A program made the translations under genes and the position numbers. Of a stretch of DNA of 64,000 nucleotides, positions 18,678 to 28,934 are shown one piece after another. This DNA comes from Thermaurantiacus tibetensis (GTDB lineage Bacteria; Pseudomonadota; Alphaproteobacteria; Sphingomonadales; Sphingomonadaceae), in assembly GCF_015354055.1 (NCBI RefSeq), contig NZ_JACHTM010000001.1, positions 248,001 to 312,000 of the forward strand. Direction: 5' to 3'. The notes beneath the pieces were generated by a model. That model did no database searches, was not told the DNA's origin, and saw only the letters and a list, made by a program, of their open reading frames with translations. Each line of letters opens with the position of its first letter. Position 1 is the stretch's first letter.

Positions 18678-21211
18678 TGGTGACGCGCGCATGCGGACCT
18701 CGCGGGGGCCGGAGCGCTGGTCGCTGGCTGCCGCTTGCTGCCGCCCTTCTCGCCTCGGCGGCTCCGCTCGGCGCCCAGGCGCCGCAGCCGTCGGGGATCG
18801 TCGCGTCGTCCGGCGTGGTGCGCTCGCTCCGCGTCATCGGCAACGAGCGCCTCGAACCGGAAACCGTGCTCTCCTACACCGATCTTGCCGCCGGCCAGCC
18901 CTATGACCGGGAGGAGCTCGACCGCGCGCTCAAGGACCTGTTCGCCTCGGAGCTCTTCGCCGACGTCCGCATCCGCGACGACGGCGACGGCAACCTGGTC
19001 ATCGAGGTGCGCGAGAACCCGGTCATCAACCGGGTGATCATCGAGGGCGCGAAACGGGTGAAGGAGGACAAGATCCGCGAGGAGATCCGGGTGGCGCCCC
19101 GGCAGATCTTCACGCGGTCGAAGGCGCGCGCGGATGTGGCGCGGATCCTCGAACTCTACCGTCGCTCCGGGCGGTTCGCCGCCCAGGTGGAGCCGAAGAT
19201 CGTCCAGCTCGAGCAGAACCGGGTGGATTTGGTCTTCGAGATCTCGGAAGGGCCGAAGTCGAAGATCCGCCAGATCAATATCATCGGCAACCAGCGCTTC
19301 GACGACGGGAAGCTCAGAAGCGAGATGGCCTCGCGCCAGGCTCGCCCCTTGCGCATCTTCACCTCGCGCGACACCTACGACCCCGACCGGCTCGCGTTCG
19401 ACCAGCAGAAGCTACGCCAGTTCTACCTGACGCAGGGCTATGCGGACTTCCGGGTGGTCTCGGCGATTGCCGAACTCACGCCCGACCGGCGCGACTTCAT
19501 CGTGACCTATGTCGTCGAGGAAGGTGAGCGCTACAGGTTCGGCGAGGTGGGGCTGGTGAGCCAGATCCGCGACATCGACGCAGAGGCGTTCAAGTCGCTC
19601 CTGCCGATGAAGGAGGGGGACTGGTACAACGCCAAGCTGATCGAAGACACGATCGACTCGATCACCGAGACCGTCGGGCTCCTCGGCTATGCCTTTGCCG
19701 ACGTGCGCCCCCAGTTCCGTCGGGACCGCGACGATCTCCGGATGAACGTGACCTTCGTCATCAACGAGGTGCCGCGGGTTTACGTCGAGTCGGTCACGAT
19801 CAACGGCAACACCATCACCGCTGACGACGTGATCCGGCGCGAGTTCCGCCTCGCCGAAGGCGACGCGTTCAACAGCCTCAAGGTCAAGCGCTCGCGGGAC
19901 CGGATCCAGTCGCTCGGCTTCTTCCAGGAGAAGCTCGAGGTGCAGCAGAAGCCGGGGAGTGCGCCGGACAAGATCGCACTCCAGCTCGACGTGGAGGAGC
20001 GCCCCACGGGCTCGATCCAGGTCTCGGCCGGCTACTCCTCGCTCGAAGGCCTTATCCTGAACTTTGCGGTGGAGCAGAGGAACTTCCGCGGCCGCGCGCA
20101 GAACCTTCGATTCGGTGTCAACTGGTCCCAGTTCTCGCGCGGGATCGATCTCGGCTTCACCGAGCCCTATCTGTTCGGCCGCAACCTCGCGCTCGGGGCG
20201 GACGTGTTCCGCCGGGACTTCTCGAGCTTCCGCTTCGGCAACGACGGCCGCCGGATCGACACCTACAACCAGCTGACGACCGGGTTCCAGGTCCGCACCG
20301 GCTTTCCGATCACGGAATACTGGTCCGCCTCGCTCCGCTATGGTCTCACCTTCGACAACGTGACCGTGGACGAGACACTGTTCTTCACCGACGGGCAGTG
20401 CGACCCGATCAAGGCGGGGCGCTTCATCTGCGATGCGCTTGGCAAATATTCCACCTCGCTCCTCGGCTACAGCATCGCCTTCGACTCGCTCGACAACCGG
20501 CTGCGGCCGACGCGCGGCCAGCGGCTTGTCGTCAGTCAGGACCTCGCGGGCCTTGGCGGGACGGTCAACTATCTGCGCAGCCGGGTGAACTACGACCGCT
20601 ACCGGCGGCTGTTCGGAACCGGGCTGGTGCTCAACCTGGGTGGCGAGGCGGGCCACATCATGAGCCTCGATTCCGAGGACATCCGGCTGACCGACCGCTT
20701 CTTCCTGGGCGAGCCCCGGTTCCGCGGCTTCGAGATCCGCGGCGTCGGCCCCCGCGTCATCCGCAAGCCGCTGCTTGCCGACGGAACCCCGAGCCCCGAC
20801 CCCGACACCTGGGCCGACGATTCGGTCGGCGGGCGCCTCTATTATCTTGCGCGTGCAGAGGTCATCGTGCCGCTGGGCGCGACCGGCGACGAGCTCGGGT
20901 TGCGGCCCTCGGTCTACGTGGATGTCGGCTCGCTGTGGCGGTCGAACCCGGGGAAGCTCATCTTCTGCCCCAACATTCCTGCGGAAGGGGATCTCCCGAC
21001 GATCCCGGCCGGCTGCCCCACCGAGCGGGGCACGCCGGGCTTCCAGGAATTCTATGCTGGCGACACGGCCAAGCCCCGGATCTCGGTCGGCGCCGGCGTC
21101 AACTGGAACTCGCCCTTCGGGCCGTTCCGCATCGATATTGCCAAGGCCATCAAGAAGGCCGAAGGCGACCGCGACCAGCTCTTCCAGTTCAACGTGGGGA
21201 CCCAGTTCTGA
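18677..21211 (+). CDS. bamA: Outer membrane assembly factor BamA
   Basis: Core of the BAM complex, which folds beta-barrel proteins into the outer membrane. The 844 residues have a signal peptide (cleavage near GAQA, residue 34), five POTRA repeats up to about residue 440, then a 16-strand Omp85 barrel ending in GTQF with the C-terminal aromatic residue. The VRGF-type motif of Omp85 proteins appears as [10 protein letters not shown]. The start overlaps rseP by one base (TGATG). ompH follows with the same overlap, a typical assembly-chaperone pairing. Confidence 0.96.
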   Translation: MVTRACGPRGGRSAGRWLPLAAALLASAAPLGAQAPQPSGIVASSGVVRSLRVIGNERLEPETVLSYTDLAAGQPYDREELDRALKDLFASELFADVRIRDDGDGNLVIEVRENPVINRVIIEGAKRVKEDKIREEIRVAPRQIFTRSKARADVARILELYRRSGRFAAQVEPKIVQLEQNRVDLVFEISEGPKSKIRQINIIGNQRFDDGKLRSEMASRQARPLRIFTSRDTYDPDRLAFDQQKLRQFYLTQGYADFRVVSAIAELTPDRRDFIVTYVVEEGERYRFGEVGLVSQIRDIDAEAFKSLLPMKEGDWYNAKLIEDTIDSITETVGLLGYAFADVRPQFRRDRDDLRMNVTFVINEVPRVYVESVTINGNTITADDVIRREFRLAEGDAFNSLKVKRSRDRIQSLGFFQEKLEVQQKPGSAPDKIALQLDVEERPTGSIQVSAGYSSLEGLILNFAVEQRNFRGRAQNLRFGVNWSQFSRGIDLGFTEPYLFGRNLALGADVFRRDFSSFRFGNDGRRIDTYNQLTTGFQVRTGFPITEYWSASLRYGLTFDNVTVDETLFFTDGQCDPIKAGRFICDALGKYSTSLLGYSIAFDSLDNRLRPTRGQRLVVSQDLAGLGGTVNYLRSRVNYDRYRRLFGTGLVLNLGGEAGHIMSLDSEDIRLTDRFFLGEPRFRGFEIRGVGPRVIRKPLLADGTPSPDPDTWADDSVGGRLYYLARAEVIVPLGATGDELGLRPSVYVDVGSLWRSNPGKLIFCPNIPAEGDLPTIPAGCPTERGTPGFQEFYAGDTAKPRISVGAGVNWNSPFGPFRIDIAKAIKKAEGDRDQLFQFNVGTQF

Positions 21212-21795
21212 TGCGATACCTTCCCGTGGCCGTTGCGGCCGGCCTCCTGCTTGCGACCCCGGCCGGCGTGGCAGCCCAGCAGCTCTCGCCCGCCGTCATC
21301 ATCATTGTCGACCTCGACCGGGTGGTGAACGAAAGCGCGGCCGGCAAGGCGGCCGCTGCCGAGCTCCAGGCGAAGGCCGCGGCGCTCAATGCCCGCCGCA
21401 ACACGCTTGCCCAGCAGCTGCAGACGGAAGCGGACGCGATCCAGCAGGGCCAGCAGAACAAGACGCTCGCCGGCCCGGCCTTCGAGGCGCGCGTCAAGGC
21501 CTTTCAGGAAAAGGAGAATGCGGCGAACGCCGAGCTCCAGCGGGGCCAGGAGGACCTCGCGCGCGCGCAGCAGTATGTCCTGCAGCAGATCAACAACGCG
21601 GCGCAGCCGATCATCACCCAGATCATGCGCGAGAAGGGGGCCTCGATCGCGCTCGCCGAGCGGGCGACGATCCAGCATTCGGGCTCGCTCAACGTGACGA
21701 ACGACGTGCTGGCCCGCCTCAACGCGGCGCTGCCGAAGGTCTCGACCACCCCGCCGCCGCCGCAGCAGCAGCCGGCAGCCCAGCCGCGGAAGTAG
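21211..21795 (+). CDS. skp: Periplasmic chaperone OmpH/Skp
   Basis: Soluble periplasmic chaperone that holds unfolded outer-membrane proteins for the BAM complex. The 194 residues comprise a signal peptide ([22 protein letters not shown]), a short strand region containing [10 protein letters not shown] and a long Ala/Gln/Glu-rich coiled coil from about residue 45 to 145. A Pro/Gln-rich tail ([14 protein letters not shown]) follows. The start codon overlaps the stop of bamA. fabZ starts 5 bp after its stop. Confidence 0.9.
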   Translation: MRYLPVAVAAGLLLATPAGVAAQQLSPAVIIIVDLDRVVNESAAGKAAAAELQAKAAALNARRNTLAQQLQTEADAIQQGQQNKTLAGPAFEARVKAFQEKENAANAELQRGQEDLARAQQYVLQQINNAAQPIITQIMREKGASIALAERATIQHSGSLNVTNDVLARLNAALPKVSTTPPPPQQQPAAQPRK

Positions 21796-21800
21796 CGCCG

Positions 21801-22253
21801 ATGGGGGAGGGGGCCCGGGACATCGTGGCGATCCTCGCCATGCTGCCGCACCGTTTCCCCATGCTGCTCGTCGACCGGGTGGAGACGCTCGTTCCGTTCG
21901 AGCGCATCCGGGCGGTGAAGGCGGTGAGCGTCAACGAGCCCTTCTTCGCCGGCCACTTTCCCGCCCGGCCGGTGATGCCGGGAGTCCTCCTCGTCGAGGC
22001 CATGGCACAGGCGGCGGGGATTCTTGCCATCGACTCGCTCGGCCTCGCGGGTACGGGCAAGCTCCTCTACTTCATGGCGGTCGAGGAGGCGAAGTTCAGG
22101 AAGCCCGTCGAGCCTGGCTGCCTCGTCACCCTGGAGGTCGCCTATCTCCAGCGCCGGTCGAACGTCTCGCGCTTCGAGGGCAAGGCGCTTCTGGGTGACA
22201 CGGTGGCAGCCGAGGCCCGATTCACGGCGATGGTGGCCGACCCGCCGGCCTGA
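21801..22253 (+). CDS. fabZ: 3-hydroxyacyl-ACP dehydratase FabZ
   Basis: Hot-dog-fold dehydratase of type II fatty-acid synthesis. The 150 residues carry [13 protein letters not shown], the catalytic His in [20 protein letters not shown] (His52) and Glu66 in the same block, plus the [16 protein letters not shown] region. It ends the + strand envelope block. In most relatives fabZ is flanked by lpxD and lpxA; neither is present here, so this gene is separated from lipid A synthesis. Confidence 0.95.
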   Translation: MGEGARDIVAILAMLPHRFPMLLVDRVETLVPFERIRAVKAVSVNEPFFAGHFPARPVMPGVLLVEAMAQAAGILAIDSLGLAGTGKLLYFMAVEEAKFRKPVEPGCLVTLEVAYLQRRSNVSRFEGKALLGDTVAAEARFTAMVADPPA

Positions 22254-22290
22254 CGCGCCCCTGCCATGCCCGTGTGGCGCGGTGGGCGGC

Positions 22291-22329
22291 GTGGCGCCTG
22301 CGGCCTCAGGAGAGGTGGCGCCTGCGGCC
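22291..22329 (+). repeat. 15-bp direct repeat downstream of fabZ
   Basis: GTGGCGCCTGCGGCC occurs at 22291-22305 and 22315-22329 with 9 bp between. It overlaps the 3' end of the small minus-strand membrane-protein candidate. Confidence 0.6.
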
Positions 22330-22449
22330 GCCGCCAAGGCAGCGGCGCACGCCGACAAGTGCCATCAGAAACACGCCGCCGAAAAGGAGTTCCGCAGCCC
22401 CGGCGGGCAGCTCCGCAAGCCTTCCGAGCCAGTCGACGAACCGATCCAT
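22306..22449 (-). CDS. Possible 47-residue membrane protein
   Basis: A short open frame in the fabZ-mobA gap. It starts MDRFVDWLGRLAELPAGAAE, an amphipathic stretch, followed by a hydrophobic segment (LLFGGVFLMALVGV) and a basic Arg/Gly tail. GGAG lies seven bases upstream of ATG 22449. One helix followed by positive charges fits a small inner-membrane protein. No family is recognised and it could be chance, since high-GC DNA has many open frames; the orderly helix and ribosome binding site are the only support. Confidence 0.35.
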   Translation of the reverse strand: MDRFVDWLGRLAELPAGAAELLFGGVFLMALVGVRRCLGGGRRRHLS

Positions 22450-22491
22450 GGAGAAGCTCCTGACCAGCGTCCCCGCTGCATCGCACAATCC

Positions 22492-23082
22492 TTAACGCAG
22501 TTGCGTGTCTGCGTCATGACGCTGGCCAGGCACCTGCGGCGAGCCGTTGGCGACGTCCGACAGGTCGTCGGGCAGGTCGTCCGGGCGGTTGACGTTGCGG
22601 AGCCCCTCGATGGGCACGGCGCGCGCGCCGACGGCTTCGGCAAAGGCCCGGAGCGCACGCGGCCGAGATGCCGCGAGCCAGGCTTCGAGCGACGAGGCGA
22701 GGGCTGCCGGCCAGAGGCCCACCGTCCAGTGCCCCTCTGCCACGGCCGGCGCCGGCGCCAGCTTCTCGACGAGGTCGGCGGGAAGCCCCGGCATGTCGCA
22801 GGGGGCAGCCAGCACCGAAGGGTGCCCGAGCTGGCGCGCCCCGCGCAGCGCCCCGCAGAGACCGCCAAGCGGCCCGAGGCCGGGACCCGGCCAGTCGGCC
22901 ACGCTGCGAAGGCCCGGCCAGGAGCGGCCGACCACCACCACCTCCGCGCACTGCGGCAGGAGCGCCTCGACCACGTGCGCAAGAAGCGGCCGGCCGGCGA
23001 GCAGAGCCAGCGCCTTGTCGCTGCCGAACCGCAGCGAGCGCCCCCCGGCGAGCACCGCGCCGAGGGGTTTCGCTTCGCTCAC
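22492..23082 (-). CDS. mobA: Molybdenum cofactor guanylyltransferase
   Basis: Attaches GMP to molybdopterin to make the guanine dinucleotide cofactor used by DMSO-reductase-family enzymes. The 196 residues show the nucleotidyltransferase signature [20 protein letters not shown] near residue 10, [12 protein letters not shown], the metal-binding [10 protein letters not shown] near residue 95, and the late NVNRPDDL element typical of MobA. The start overlaps the stop of the isovaleryl-CoA dehydrogenase gene (ATGA), so it is probably translated from the leucine-degradation mRNA, an unusual partner. Confidence 0.9.
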   Translation of the reverse strand: MSEAKPLGAVLAGGRSLRFGSDKALALLAGRPLLAHVVEALLPQCAEVVVVGRSWPGLRSVADWPGPGLGPLGGLCGALRGARQLGHPSVLAAPCDMPGLPADLVEKLAPAPAVAEGHWTVGLWPAALASSLEAWLAASRPRALRAFAEAVGARAVPIEGLRNVNRPDDLPDDLSDVANGSPQVPGQRHDADTQLR

Positions 23083-24236
23083 GCCGTCTCCTCGAACAGC
23101 TCCCGGCCGATGAGGAAGCGGCGGATTTCCGAGGTGCCGGCGCCGATCTCGTAGAGCTTGGCGTCGCGCAGCAGCCGGCCCGTCGGGTAGTCGTTGATGT
23201 AGCCGTTGCCGCCGAGCGCCTGGATGGCCTCGAGCGCCATCCAGGTCGCCTTCTCGGCCGCGTAGAGGATGGCGCCGGCGGCGTCCTTGCGGGCCGTCTC
23301 GCCGCGGTCGCAGGCCTGCGCCACCGCGTAGACATAGGCGCGCGCGGTCGAGAGCGCGACATACATGTCGGCGAGCTTGCCCTGCATCAGCTGGAAGGTG
23401 CCGATGGGCCGCCCGAACTGCCGGCGCTCGTGGACATAGGGAAGGACCACGTCGAGGCAGGCCTGCATGATGCCGAGCGGCCCGCCGGCGAGCACGACGC
23501 GCTCATAGTCGAGGCCCGACATCAGCACCTCGACCCCCCTGCCTTCCGCGCCAAGCAGATTCTCGAAGGGAACCTCGCAATCCTCGAAGACGAGCTCGCA
23601 GGTGTCCGAGCCGCGCATGCCAAGCTTGTCGAGCTTCTGCGCGGTCGAGAAGCCCTTCATGCCCCGTTCGATCAGGAAGGCGGTGATGCCGCGCGGGCCG
23701 GCCTCCGGGTCGGTCTTGCCGTAGACGATGAGGGTGTCGGCGTGCGGGCCGTTGGTGATCCAGAACTTGCTGCCGTTGAGCACGTAACGGTCGCCGCGCT
23801 TCTCGGCCCTGAGGCGCATCGAGACCACGTCGGAACCGGCGCCGGGTTCCGACATGGCGAGCGCGCCGACATGCTCGCCCGAGATGAGCTTCGGCAGGTA
23901 GCGCGCCTTCTGCTCCGCCGTGCCCCAGCGGGCGAGCTGGTTCACGCAGAGGTTGGAGTGGGCACCGTAGGAGAGGCCGACGGAGGCCGAGGCGCGGCTC
24001 AATTCCTCGACCGCAATCACGTGGGCGAGGTAGCCGAGCCCGGCTCCGCCATCCGCCTCCGGCACGGTGATGCCGAGAAGGCCGAGTTCGCCGAGCTTCG
24101 GCCAGAGGTCGCGCGGGAAGCTGTTGGTGGCGTCGATCTCGGCCGCGCGCGGCGCGATTTCGGCGGCTGCGAAGGCGGCCACGCTTTCGCGCAGCATGTC
24201 GATGGTCTCGCCATGGGCGAAGCGGAGGGCGTGCAT
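23079..24236 (-). CDS. ivd: Isovaleryl-CoA dehydrogenase
   Basis: FAD-dependent acyl-CoA dehydrogenase oxidising isovaleryl-CoA to 3-methylcrotonyl-CoA in leucine breakdown. The 385 residues have [35 protein letters not shown] and the C-terminal [20 protein letters not shown]. The catalytic glutamate sits in [14 protein letters not shown], the helix position special to isovaleryl-CoA dehydrogenases, while the usual late Glu position reads EIGAGTSE with small residues; together these separate it from other acyl-CoA dehydrogenases. It follows mccA by 60 bp and may also have its own promoter. Confidence 0.93.
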   Translation of the reverse strand: MHALRFAHGETIDMLRESVAAFAAAEIAPRAAEIDATNSFPRDLWPKLGELGLLGITVPEADGGAGLGYLAHVIAVEELSRASASVGLSYGAHSNLCVNQLARWGTAEQKARYLPKLISGEHVGALAMSEPGAGSDVVSMRLRAEKRGDRYVLNGSKFWITNGPHADTLIVYGKTDPEAGPRGITAFLIERGMKGFSTAQKLDKLGMRGSDTCELVFEDCEVPFENLLGAEGRGVEVLMSGLDYERVVLAGGPLGIMQACLDVVLPYVHERRQFGRPIGTFQLMQGKLADMYVALSTARAYVYAVAQACDRGETARKDAAGAILYAAEKATWMALEAIQALGGNGYINDYPTGRLLRDAKLYEIGAGTSEIRRFLIGRELFEETA

Positions 24237-24242
24237 GTGCCC

Positions 24243-24271
24243 CCTCTAGCGGCCGCCGGAGCGCCGGGACA
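24243..24271 (-). promoter_or_regulatory. Weak candidate promoter of ivd
   Basis: On the minus strand TGTCCC (24271-24266), 17 bp, TAGAGG (24248-24243), then six bases to ATG 24236. The -10 position matches the repeated leaderless layout of this window, but the -35 is poor. Confidence 0.22.
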
Positions 24272-24296
24272 GGGGGGCGGCCGTTCGCTCCGCCGT

Positions 24297-26213
24297 CTAC
24301 CCGCTGGCGGAGAGGGTCACCAGCGTCGCCCCTTCGCTCACCTGCTGGCCAGCCGACACCGCCACCCGTTCGACCGTGCCGGCAAAGGGGGCGGTCAGCC
24401 GGTGCTCCATCTTCATCGCCTCGAGCACGAGCAGCCGGTCTCCGGCCTCGACCCGGTCGCCGGGTGCCACGTCAAGGCTGAGCACCCGGCCGGGCATGGG
24501 CGCGAGGATGCGCCCGTCGCCCGCGGACTCGCCTTCGGTTCCGCGCCGCGGATGGTGGCGGAGGAAGCGCCAGGTCTCGCCGCCGCGGCGCGCCTCCACG
24601 GCCTCCTCACCTGCCACGAGCACGGCATGTGGGCAGGGGGCGACTTCGACTCCATCGACCAGCACGCGCCGGTTGGCGCCCGTGCCTTCGACCACCGTTT
24701 TCCACGCCCGCCCATCCGGCGCGAACAGGGCACCATGAACCGTCATCGGCAGGTTGAGGCGGAAGGGGGCGGCAAAGCCGGTCGCCCCGGGCTGGAGCGG
24801 CGCCTCGGCGAGCGCCACGGCAGCGACGATGGCCGGGTCGTCCGGTGGCGGGGCGAAGAGCGCGGCCTCGTGCTCGGCGATGAAGCCGGTCGAGACGTCC
24901 CCGGCGACGAAGGCCGGGTGGGCGGCGAGGCGGGCGAGGAAGGCGCGGTTGGTCGTGATACCTTCCACTACCGTCCGGTCGAGCGCGGCGACGAGGGCTG
25001 CGGCAGCCGCCTCCCGGGTGGGGCCGTGGACGACGATCTTGGCAAGCAGCGGGTCATAGTGAACGGTGACGGAGTCGCCAGCGCGGACGCCGGTGTCGGT
25101 GCGGGCGAGGGCTGGCACCTCGAAGCGGGTGAGCGTGCCGGTGGCCGGCAGGAATCCGGCCTCCGGGTTCTCGGCGCAGAGCCTGGCCTCCATCGCCCAG
25201 CCGCTGGCCTCGATCGCCTCCTGCATGAGCGGCAGCATCTCGCCCCGCGCCACGCGCAGCTGCCACTCGACGAGGTCGAGGCCGGTGATGGCCTCGGTCA
25301 CCGGGTGCTCCACCTGGAGCCGGGTGTTCATCTCCATGAAGTAGAATTTCGGATCCCCGGCCTCGTCGCGGTCGTCCATGTCGAGGAGGAACTCGACCGT
25401 GCCGGCATTGACATAGCCGATGGCGGTGCCGGCGGTGACGGCCGCGACTCCGAGGATGTGGCGCAGCCGCTCGGAGAGGCCGGGCGCGGGCGCTTCCTCG
25501 ATCACCTTCTGGTGCCGGCGCTGGAGCGAGCAGTCGCGCTCGAACAGGTGGACGATGTTGCCATAGCGGTCGCCGAAGATCTGCACCTCGACATGGCGGG
25601 GCCGCCGGATGAGCTTCTCGAGCATCACCGAGTCGTTCCCGAAGGCGGCGGCGGCCTCGCGCTTGGCCGCAAGCAGCGCCTCGGTGAACTCCCCGGCCGA
25701 GAAGACGGGGCGCATGCCCTTGCCGCCGCCGCCGGCGACCGCCTTGACGAGGAGCGGGAAGCCGACGGTGGCGGCCATCCGCTCGAGCCGGGGCAGCGAC
25801 TGGTCGTCCCCCTGATAGCCCGGCACGATGGGGAGGCCTGCCGAGCGCATTGTCGCCTTGGCAGCATCCTTCAGGCCCATGATGCGGATGGCCTCGGGGG
25901 GAGGGCCTACCCAGCAGAGGCCGGCGTCTTCGACGGCTCGGGCGAAGTCGGCGTTCTCGGAGAGGAAGCCGTAGCCGGGGTGGACGGCATCGGCGCCCGT
26001 CTCGCGCGCTGCTTCCAGGATCCGGTCAATGACGAGATAGGACTCGCGCGCCGGCGCCGGGCCGATGGGGACCGCCGCGTCGGCCATCCCGACGTGCATG
26101 GCGCCCGCGTCGGCCTCGGAGAAGACGGCAACCGTGCGGATGCCCATGGCGCGGGCGGTGCGGATGATCCGGCAGGCGATCTCGCCCCGGTTGGCAACCA
26201 GCAGGGTTTTCAT
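24297..26213 (-). CDS. mccA: Methylcrotonyl-CoA carboxylase alpha (biotin) subunit
   Basis: Carboxylates the biotin used to convert 3-methylcrotonyl-CoA to 3-methylglutaconyl-CoA. The 638 residues comprise biotin carboxylase (KTLLVANRGEIACRIIRTA start, ATP-grasp motif VAGGGGKGM, FMEMNTRLQVEHPVTE near residue 290) and a C-terminal biotinyl domain with LEAMKMEH as the lysine acceptor. ATG 26213 overlaps the hydratase stop; the longer frame upstream is not coding. Its partner is the carboxyltransferase at the head of this operon, which points to methylcrotonyl- rather than propionyl- or acetyl-CoA. Confidence 0.93.
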   Translation of the reverse strand: MKTLLVANRGEIACRIIRTARAMGIRTVAVFSEADAGAMHVGMADAAVPIGPAPARESYLVIDRILEAARETGADAVHPGYGFLSENADFARAVEDAGLCWVGPPPEAIRIMGLKDAAKATMRSAGLPIVPGYQGDDQSLPRLERMAATVGFPLLVKAVAGGGGKGMRPVFSAGEFTEALLAAKREAAAAFGNDSVMLEKLIRRPRHVEVQIFGDRYGNIVHLFERDCSLQRRHQKVIEEAPAPGLSERLRHILGVAAVTAGTAIGYVNAGTVEFLLDMDDRDEAGDPKFYFMEMNTRLQVEHPVTEAITGLDLVEWQLRVARGEMLPLMQEAIEASGWAMEARLCAENPEAGFLPATGTLTRFEVPALARTDTGVRAGDSVTVHYDPLLAKIVVHGPTREAAAAALVAALDRTVVEGITTNRAFLARLAAHPAFVAGDVSTGFIAEHEAALFAPPPDDPAIVAAVALAEAPLQPGATGFAAPFRLNLPMTVHGALFAPDGRAWKTVVEGTGANRRVLVDGVEVAPCPHAVLVAGEEAVEARRGGETWRFLRHHPRRGTEGESAGDGRILAPMPGRVLSLDVAPGDRVEAGDRLLVLEAMKMEHRLTAPFAGTVERVAVSAGQQVSEGATLVTLSASG

Positions 26214-26986
26214 GCGCGCGTGACCCAGGCCGGGGGGCGCTTGTCGAGGAAGGCGGCCATGCCTTCCTTCGCCTCCCCGGTCGCGCGGCGGGCGGCAATC
26301 CTGGCGGCGGTCTCGGCGCGCAGGCCCTCGTCGATCGGGCGGCCGGCCAGATCCCGCACCAGCCGCTTGGCCTCGGCAACCGCGCCGGGGGCGGACGCGA
26401 GGAGGGCCTCGAGCCACGCGTCTACCACGGCCTCGGGCGTCTCGCTCACGGCATGGACGAGGCCGATGCGCTGCGCTTCCAGCGCGTCGAAGCGCTCGCC
26501 GGTCAGGAACCAGCGGCGCGCGGCGCGCGGCCCGATGGCCGCCAGCACGAAGGGCGAGATGGTGGCCGGCGTGATGCCGAGGCGCACCTCGGAGAAGGCG
26601 AAGAGGGTCTCGGGGTGGGCGACGGCAAGGTCGGCACAGGCGACGAGGCCCGCCCCGCCGCCGAAGGCCGCGCCGTGGGCAATGGCAATGACGGGGGCGG
26701 GGCAGCCGTCGATGGCCGCCAGCATGTCGGAGAGCTTCTGCGCGTCGGCCCGGTTCTCCGCCTCGCTCCAGCCGGCCGCGCGCCGCATCCAGTCGGCGTC
26801 CGCCCCGGCGCAGAAGCTCCTGCCGGTTCCGGACAGGATGACCGCGCGCGGGGGCGTGGCGGCAAGGCTCGTGAAGGCAGCGTGGAGCGCGGCGATCAGC
26901 GCCTCGTCGAAGGCGTTGTGCTTCTGGGGCCGGTTGAGCGTGACGCGGGCGATGCCGCGCGGGTCGGTCGAGACCTCGAGCATCAT
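26210..26986 (-). CDS. liuC: Probable 3-methylglutaconyl-CoA hydratase (enoyl-CoA hydratase family)
   Basis: Crotonase-fold enzyme that would hydrate 3-methylglutaconyl-CoA to HMG-CoA, the step after MccAB. The 258 residues have VTLNRPQKHNAFDE, the oxyanion-hole segments RSFCAGADADWM and AHGAAFGGGAGLVACADLAVA, and EVRLGITPATISPFV. Two consecutive ATG codons overlap the mccB stop; the first (26986) is used. The substrate call is inferred from its position between the two carboxylase subunits; the sequence alone says enoyl-CoA hydratase/isomerase. HMG-CoA lyase, the final enzyme, is not in the window. Confidence 0.85.
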   Translation of the reverse strand: MMLEVSTDPRGIARVTLNRPQKHNAFDEALIAALHAAFTSLAATPPRAVILSGTGRSFCAGADADWMRRAAGWSEAENRADAQKLSDMLAAIDGCPAPVIAIAHGAAFGGGAGLVACADLAVAHPETLFAFSEVRLGITPATISPFVLAAIGPRAARRWFLTGERFDALEAQRIGLVHAVSETPEAVVDAWLEALLASAPGAVAEAKRLVRDLAGRPIDEGLRAETAARIAARRATGEAKEGMAAFLDKRPPAWVTRA

Positions 26987-28566
26987 CACATCCGGAACAG
27001 GCCGAAGCGGGTGTCGGGGATGGGCTGGTTCAGCGCCACCGCGAGGCTGAGGGCCACGACCCGGCGCGTGTCCTCGGGCGCGATGATGCCGTCGTCCCAC
27101 AGGCGGGCGCTGGCGTAGAAGGGGTTGCCCTGCCGCTCATACTGGGCGCGGATGGGGGCCATGAACGCCTCCTCCTCATCCGCGCTGGCAAAGCCGCCCG
27201 ACTTGACCGTCGCCAGCACGCGGGCAGCCTGCTCGCCGCCCATCACCGAGATCCGCGCATTCGGCCACATCCACAGGAAGCGTGGGCTGTAGGCCCGGCC
27301 GCACATGCCGTAGTTGCCGGCACCGAAGCTGCCGCCGATCACGACCGTCACCTTGGGCACGGCGGCCGTGGCGACAGCCGTCACCAGCTTCGCCCCGTGC
27401 TTGGCAATGCCCTCGTTCTCGTAACTGCGGCCGACCATGAACCCGGAGATGTTCTGGAGGAAGAGGAGCGGGATCTTCCGCTGGCAGCAGAGCTCGATGA
27501 AGTGCGCGCCCTTCTGCGCCGACTCCGAGAAGAGGATGCCGTTGTTGGCGAGGATGCCGACCCTAAGCCCCTCGATGTGGGCGAAGCCGCAGACGAGTGT
27601 GGGGCCGTAGAGCGGCTTGAACGTGTCGAACGCGCTGTCGTCGACGATCCGGGCGATCACCTCGTGGACATCGACCGGGTGGCGCGTGTCGACGGGGGTC
27701 AGCGCGTGGAGATCCTCGGCCGGGAAGCGCGGCGGGCGGGGAGGCGCGCGGTCCGGAGTCTCGCCTCTGGGACAGGTGGCGACGATCCGGCGGACCAGCT
27801 CGAGTGCGTGGACATCATCTGCCGCGAGATGGTCGACGACGCCCGAGACGCGCGCGTGAACGTCGCCGCCGCCCAGCTCCTCGGCGGAGACCTCCTCGCC
27901 GGTGGCCGCTTTCACCAGCGGTGGCCCGCCAAGAAAGATGGTGCCCTGGTTCCGGACGATGACCGCCTCGTCCGCCATGGCAGGCACATAGGCCCCGCCG
28001 GCGGTGCAGCTGCCCATCACCGCGGCGATCTGGGGGATGCCGGCCGCCGACAGGGTGGCCTGGTTGTAGAAGATCCGGCCAAAATGATCGCGGTCGGGGA
28101 AGACCTCGTCCTGTCGGGGGAGGAAGGCGCCGCCCGAGTCGACGAGGTAGATGCAGGGCAGGCGGTTCTCCCGCGCGATCTCCTGCGCGCGCAGGTGCTT
28201 CTTGACGGTGAGCGGATAGTAGGTGCCGCCCTTCACGGTGGCGTCGTTGGCGACGATCATGACGAGCCGGCCTTCCACCTGGCCGACTCCGGCGATGAGG
28301 CCAGCGGCCGGCACCTCGTCCTCGTAGACGTCCCACGCTGCGAACTGGCCGATCTCGAGGAAGGCCGTGCCGGGGTCGAGCAGCCGCTCGACGCGCTCGC
28401 GCGGCAGCAGCTTGCCGCGCGCGACATGGCGCGCGCGCGCCTGCTCCGGCCCGCCGAGCGCGACCTCGGCGGCCCGCGCCCTGAGTTCGGCGACCAGCGC
28501 CTGCATCGCCGCGCGGTTGGCGCGCGCGTCGGCGTCGTCGGTGACGGGCGTGCCGATCCTCCCCAT
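26986..28566 (-). CDS. mccB: Methylcrotonyl-CoA carboxylase beta (carboxyltransferase) subunit
   Basis: Transfers carboxyl from biotin to 3-methylcrotonyl-CoA. The 526 residues show the two crotonase-like halves of the carboxyltransferase family: an N-terminal [48 protein letters not shown] (a stretch typical of methylcrotonyl-CoA enzymes, split here by position 150-180), [16 protein letters not shown], and a second half with [16 protein letters not shown] and [16 protein letters not shown]. It is the first gene of the minus-strand leucine operon and ends overlapping the hydratase start. Confidence 0.94.
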   Translation of the reverse strand: MGRIGTPVTDDADARANRAAMQALVAELRARAAEVALGGPEQARARHVARGKLLPRERVERLLDPGTAFLEIGQFAAWDVYEDEVPAAGLIAGVGQVEGRLVMIVANDATVKGGTYYPLTVKKHLRAQEIARENRLPCIYLVDSGGAFLPRQDEVFPDRDHFGRIFYNQATLSAAGIPQIAAVMGSCTAGGAYVPAMADEAVIVRNQGTIFLGGPPLVKAATGEEVSAEELGGGDVHARVSGVVDHLAADDVHALELVRRIVATCPRGETPDRAPPRPPRFPAEDLHALTPVDTRHPVDVHEVIARIVDDSAFDTFKPLYGPTLVCGFAHIEGLRVGILANNGILFSESAQKGAHFIELCCQRKIPLLFLQNISGFMVGRSYENEGIAKHGAKLVTAVATAAVPKVTVVIGGSFGAGNYGMCGRAYSPRFLWMWPNARISVMGGEQAARVLATVKSGGFASADEEEAFMAPIRAQYERQGNPFYASARLWDDGIIAPEDTRRVVALSLAVALNQPIPDTRFGLFRM

Positions 28567-28572
28567 GGCCCG

Positions 28573-28601
28573 TCCCTAGGAGCTCGGTTGCCCGGGGGGA
28601 A
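28573..28601 (-). promoter_or_regulatory. Weak candidate promoter of the leucine-catabolism operon
   Basis: Minus strand: TTCCCC (28601-28596), 17 bp, TAGGGA (28578-28573), six bases to ATG 28566. The -10 geometry equals that of other leaderless candidates; the -35 is weak. No clear LiuR-type operator was identified. Confidence 0.22.
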
Positions 28602-28605
28602 GTGG

Positions 28606-28634
28606 TTGCGCCGCGAGGCGCCCTCCGCTATCGG
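28606..28634 (+). promoter_or_regulatory. Probable promoter of rpmE
   Basis: TTGCGC at 28606-28611, 17 bp, TATCGG at 28629-28634; about 55 nt of leader before rpmE. Confidence 0.4.
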
Positions 28635-28694
28635 CGCCGCCCTGTGAGCAGACGGGGCCGGTCAGCATCGGCCCGCACGCGAAAGGTTCCGCCC

Positions 28695-28934
28695 ATGCCC
28701 AAGCCCGGGATCCACCCCGACTACCACGTCATCAAGGTGCAGATGACCGACGGCACCGTGTTCGAGACGCGCTCCACCTGGGGCAAGGAAGGGGACACGC
28801 TGGCGCTCGACATCGATCCCAAGAGCCATCCGGCCTGGGTGGGCGGCCAGCAGCGCGCCAACGAGAAGGCCGGGCAGGTGGCCAAGTTCAACAAGCGCTT
28901 CGGCGGGCTCGCCGGTCTCGGCCGGAAGTCCTGA
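28695..28934 (+). CDS. rpmE: 50S ribosomal protein L31
   Basis: Large-subunit ribosomal protein bridging the subunits. The 79 residues begin [21 protein letters not shown] and contain [23 protein letters not shown], the alphaproteobacterial form. No cysteines are present, so it is the zinc-free (C-minus) type, which does not double as a zinc store. ATG 28695 is clear from family alignment; an in-frame GTG further upstream is ignored. It is monocistronic and divergent from the leucine operon. Confidence 0.95.
   Translation: MPKPGIHPDYHVIKVQMTDGTVFETRSTWGKEGDTLALDIDPKSHPAWVGGQQRANEKAGQVAKFNKRFGGLAGLGRKS

Noticed and set aside
22668-27050. A very long + strand open frame of 1,460 codons opposite the leucine operon
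   Set aside because: It is the antisense shadow of ivd, mccA and liuC in GC-rich DNA. The translation is Arg/Gly/His-rich with no domains or ribosome binding site, while the minus strand encodes clear enzymes.
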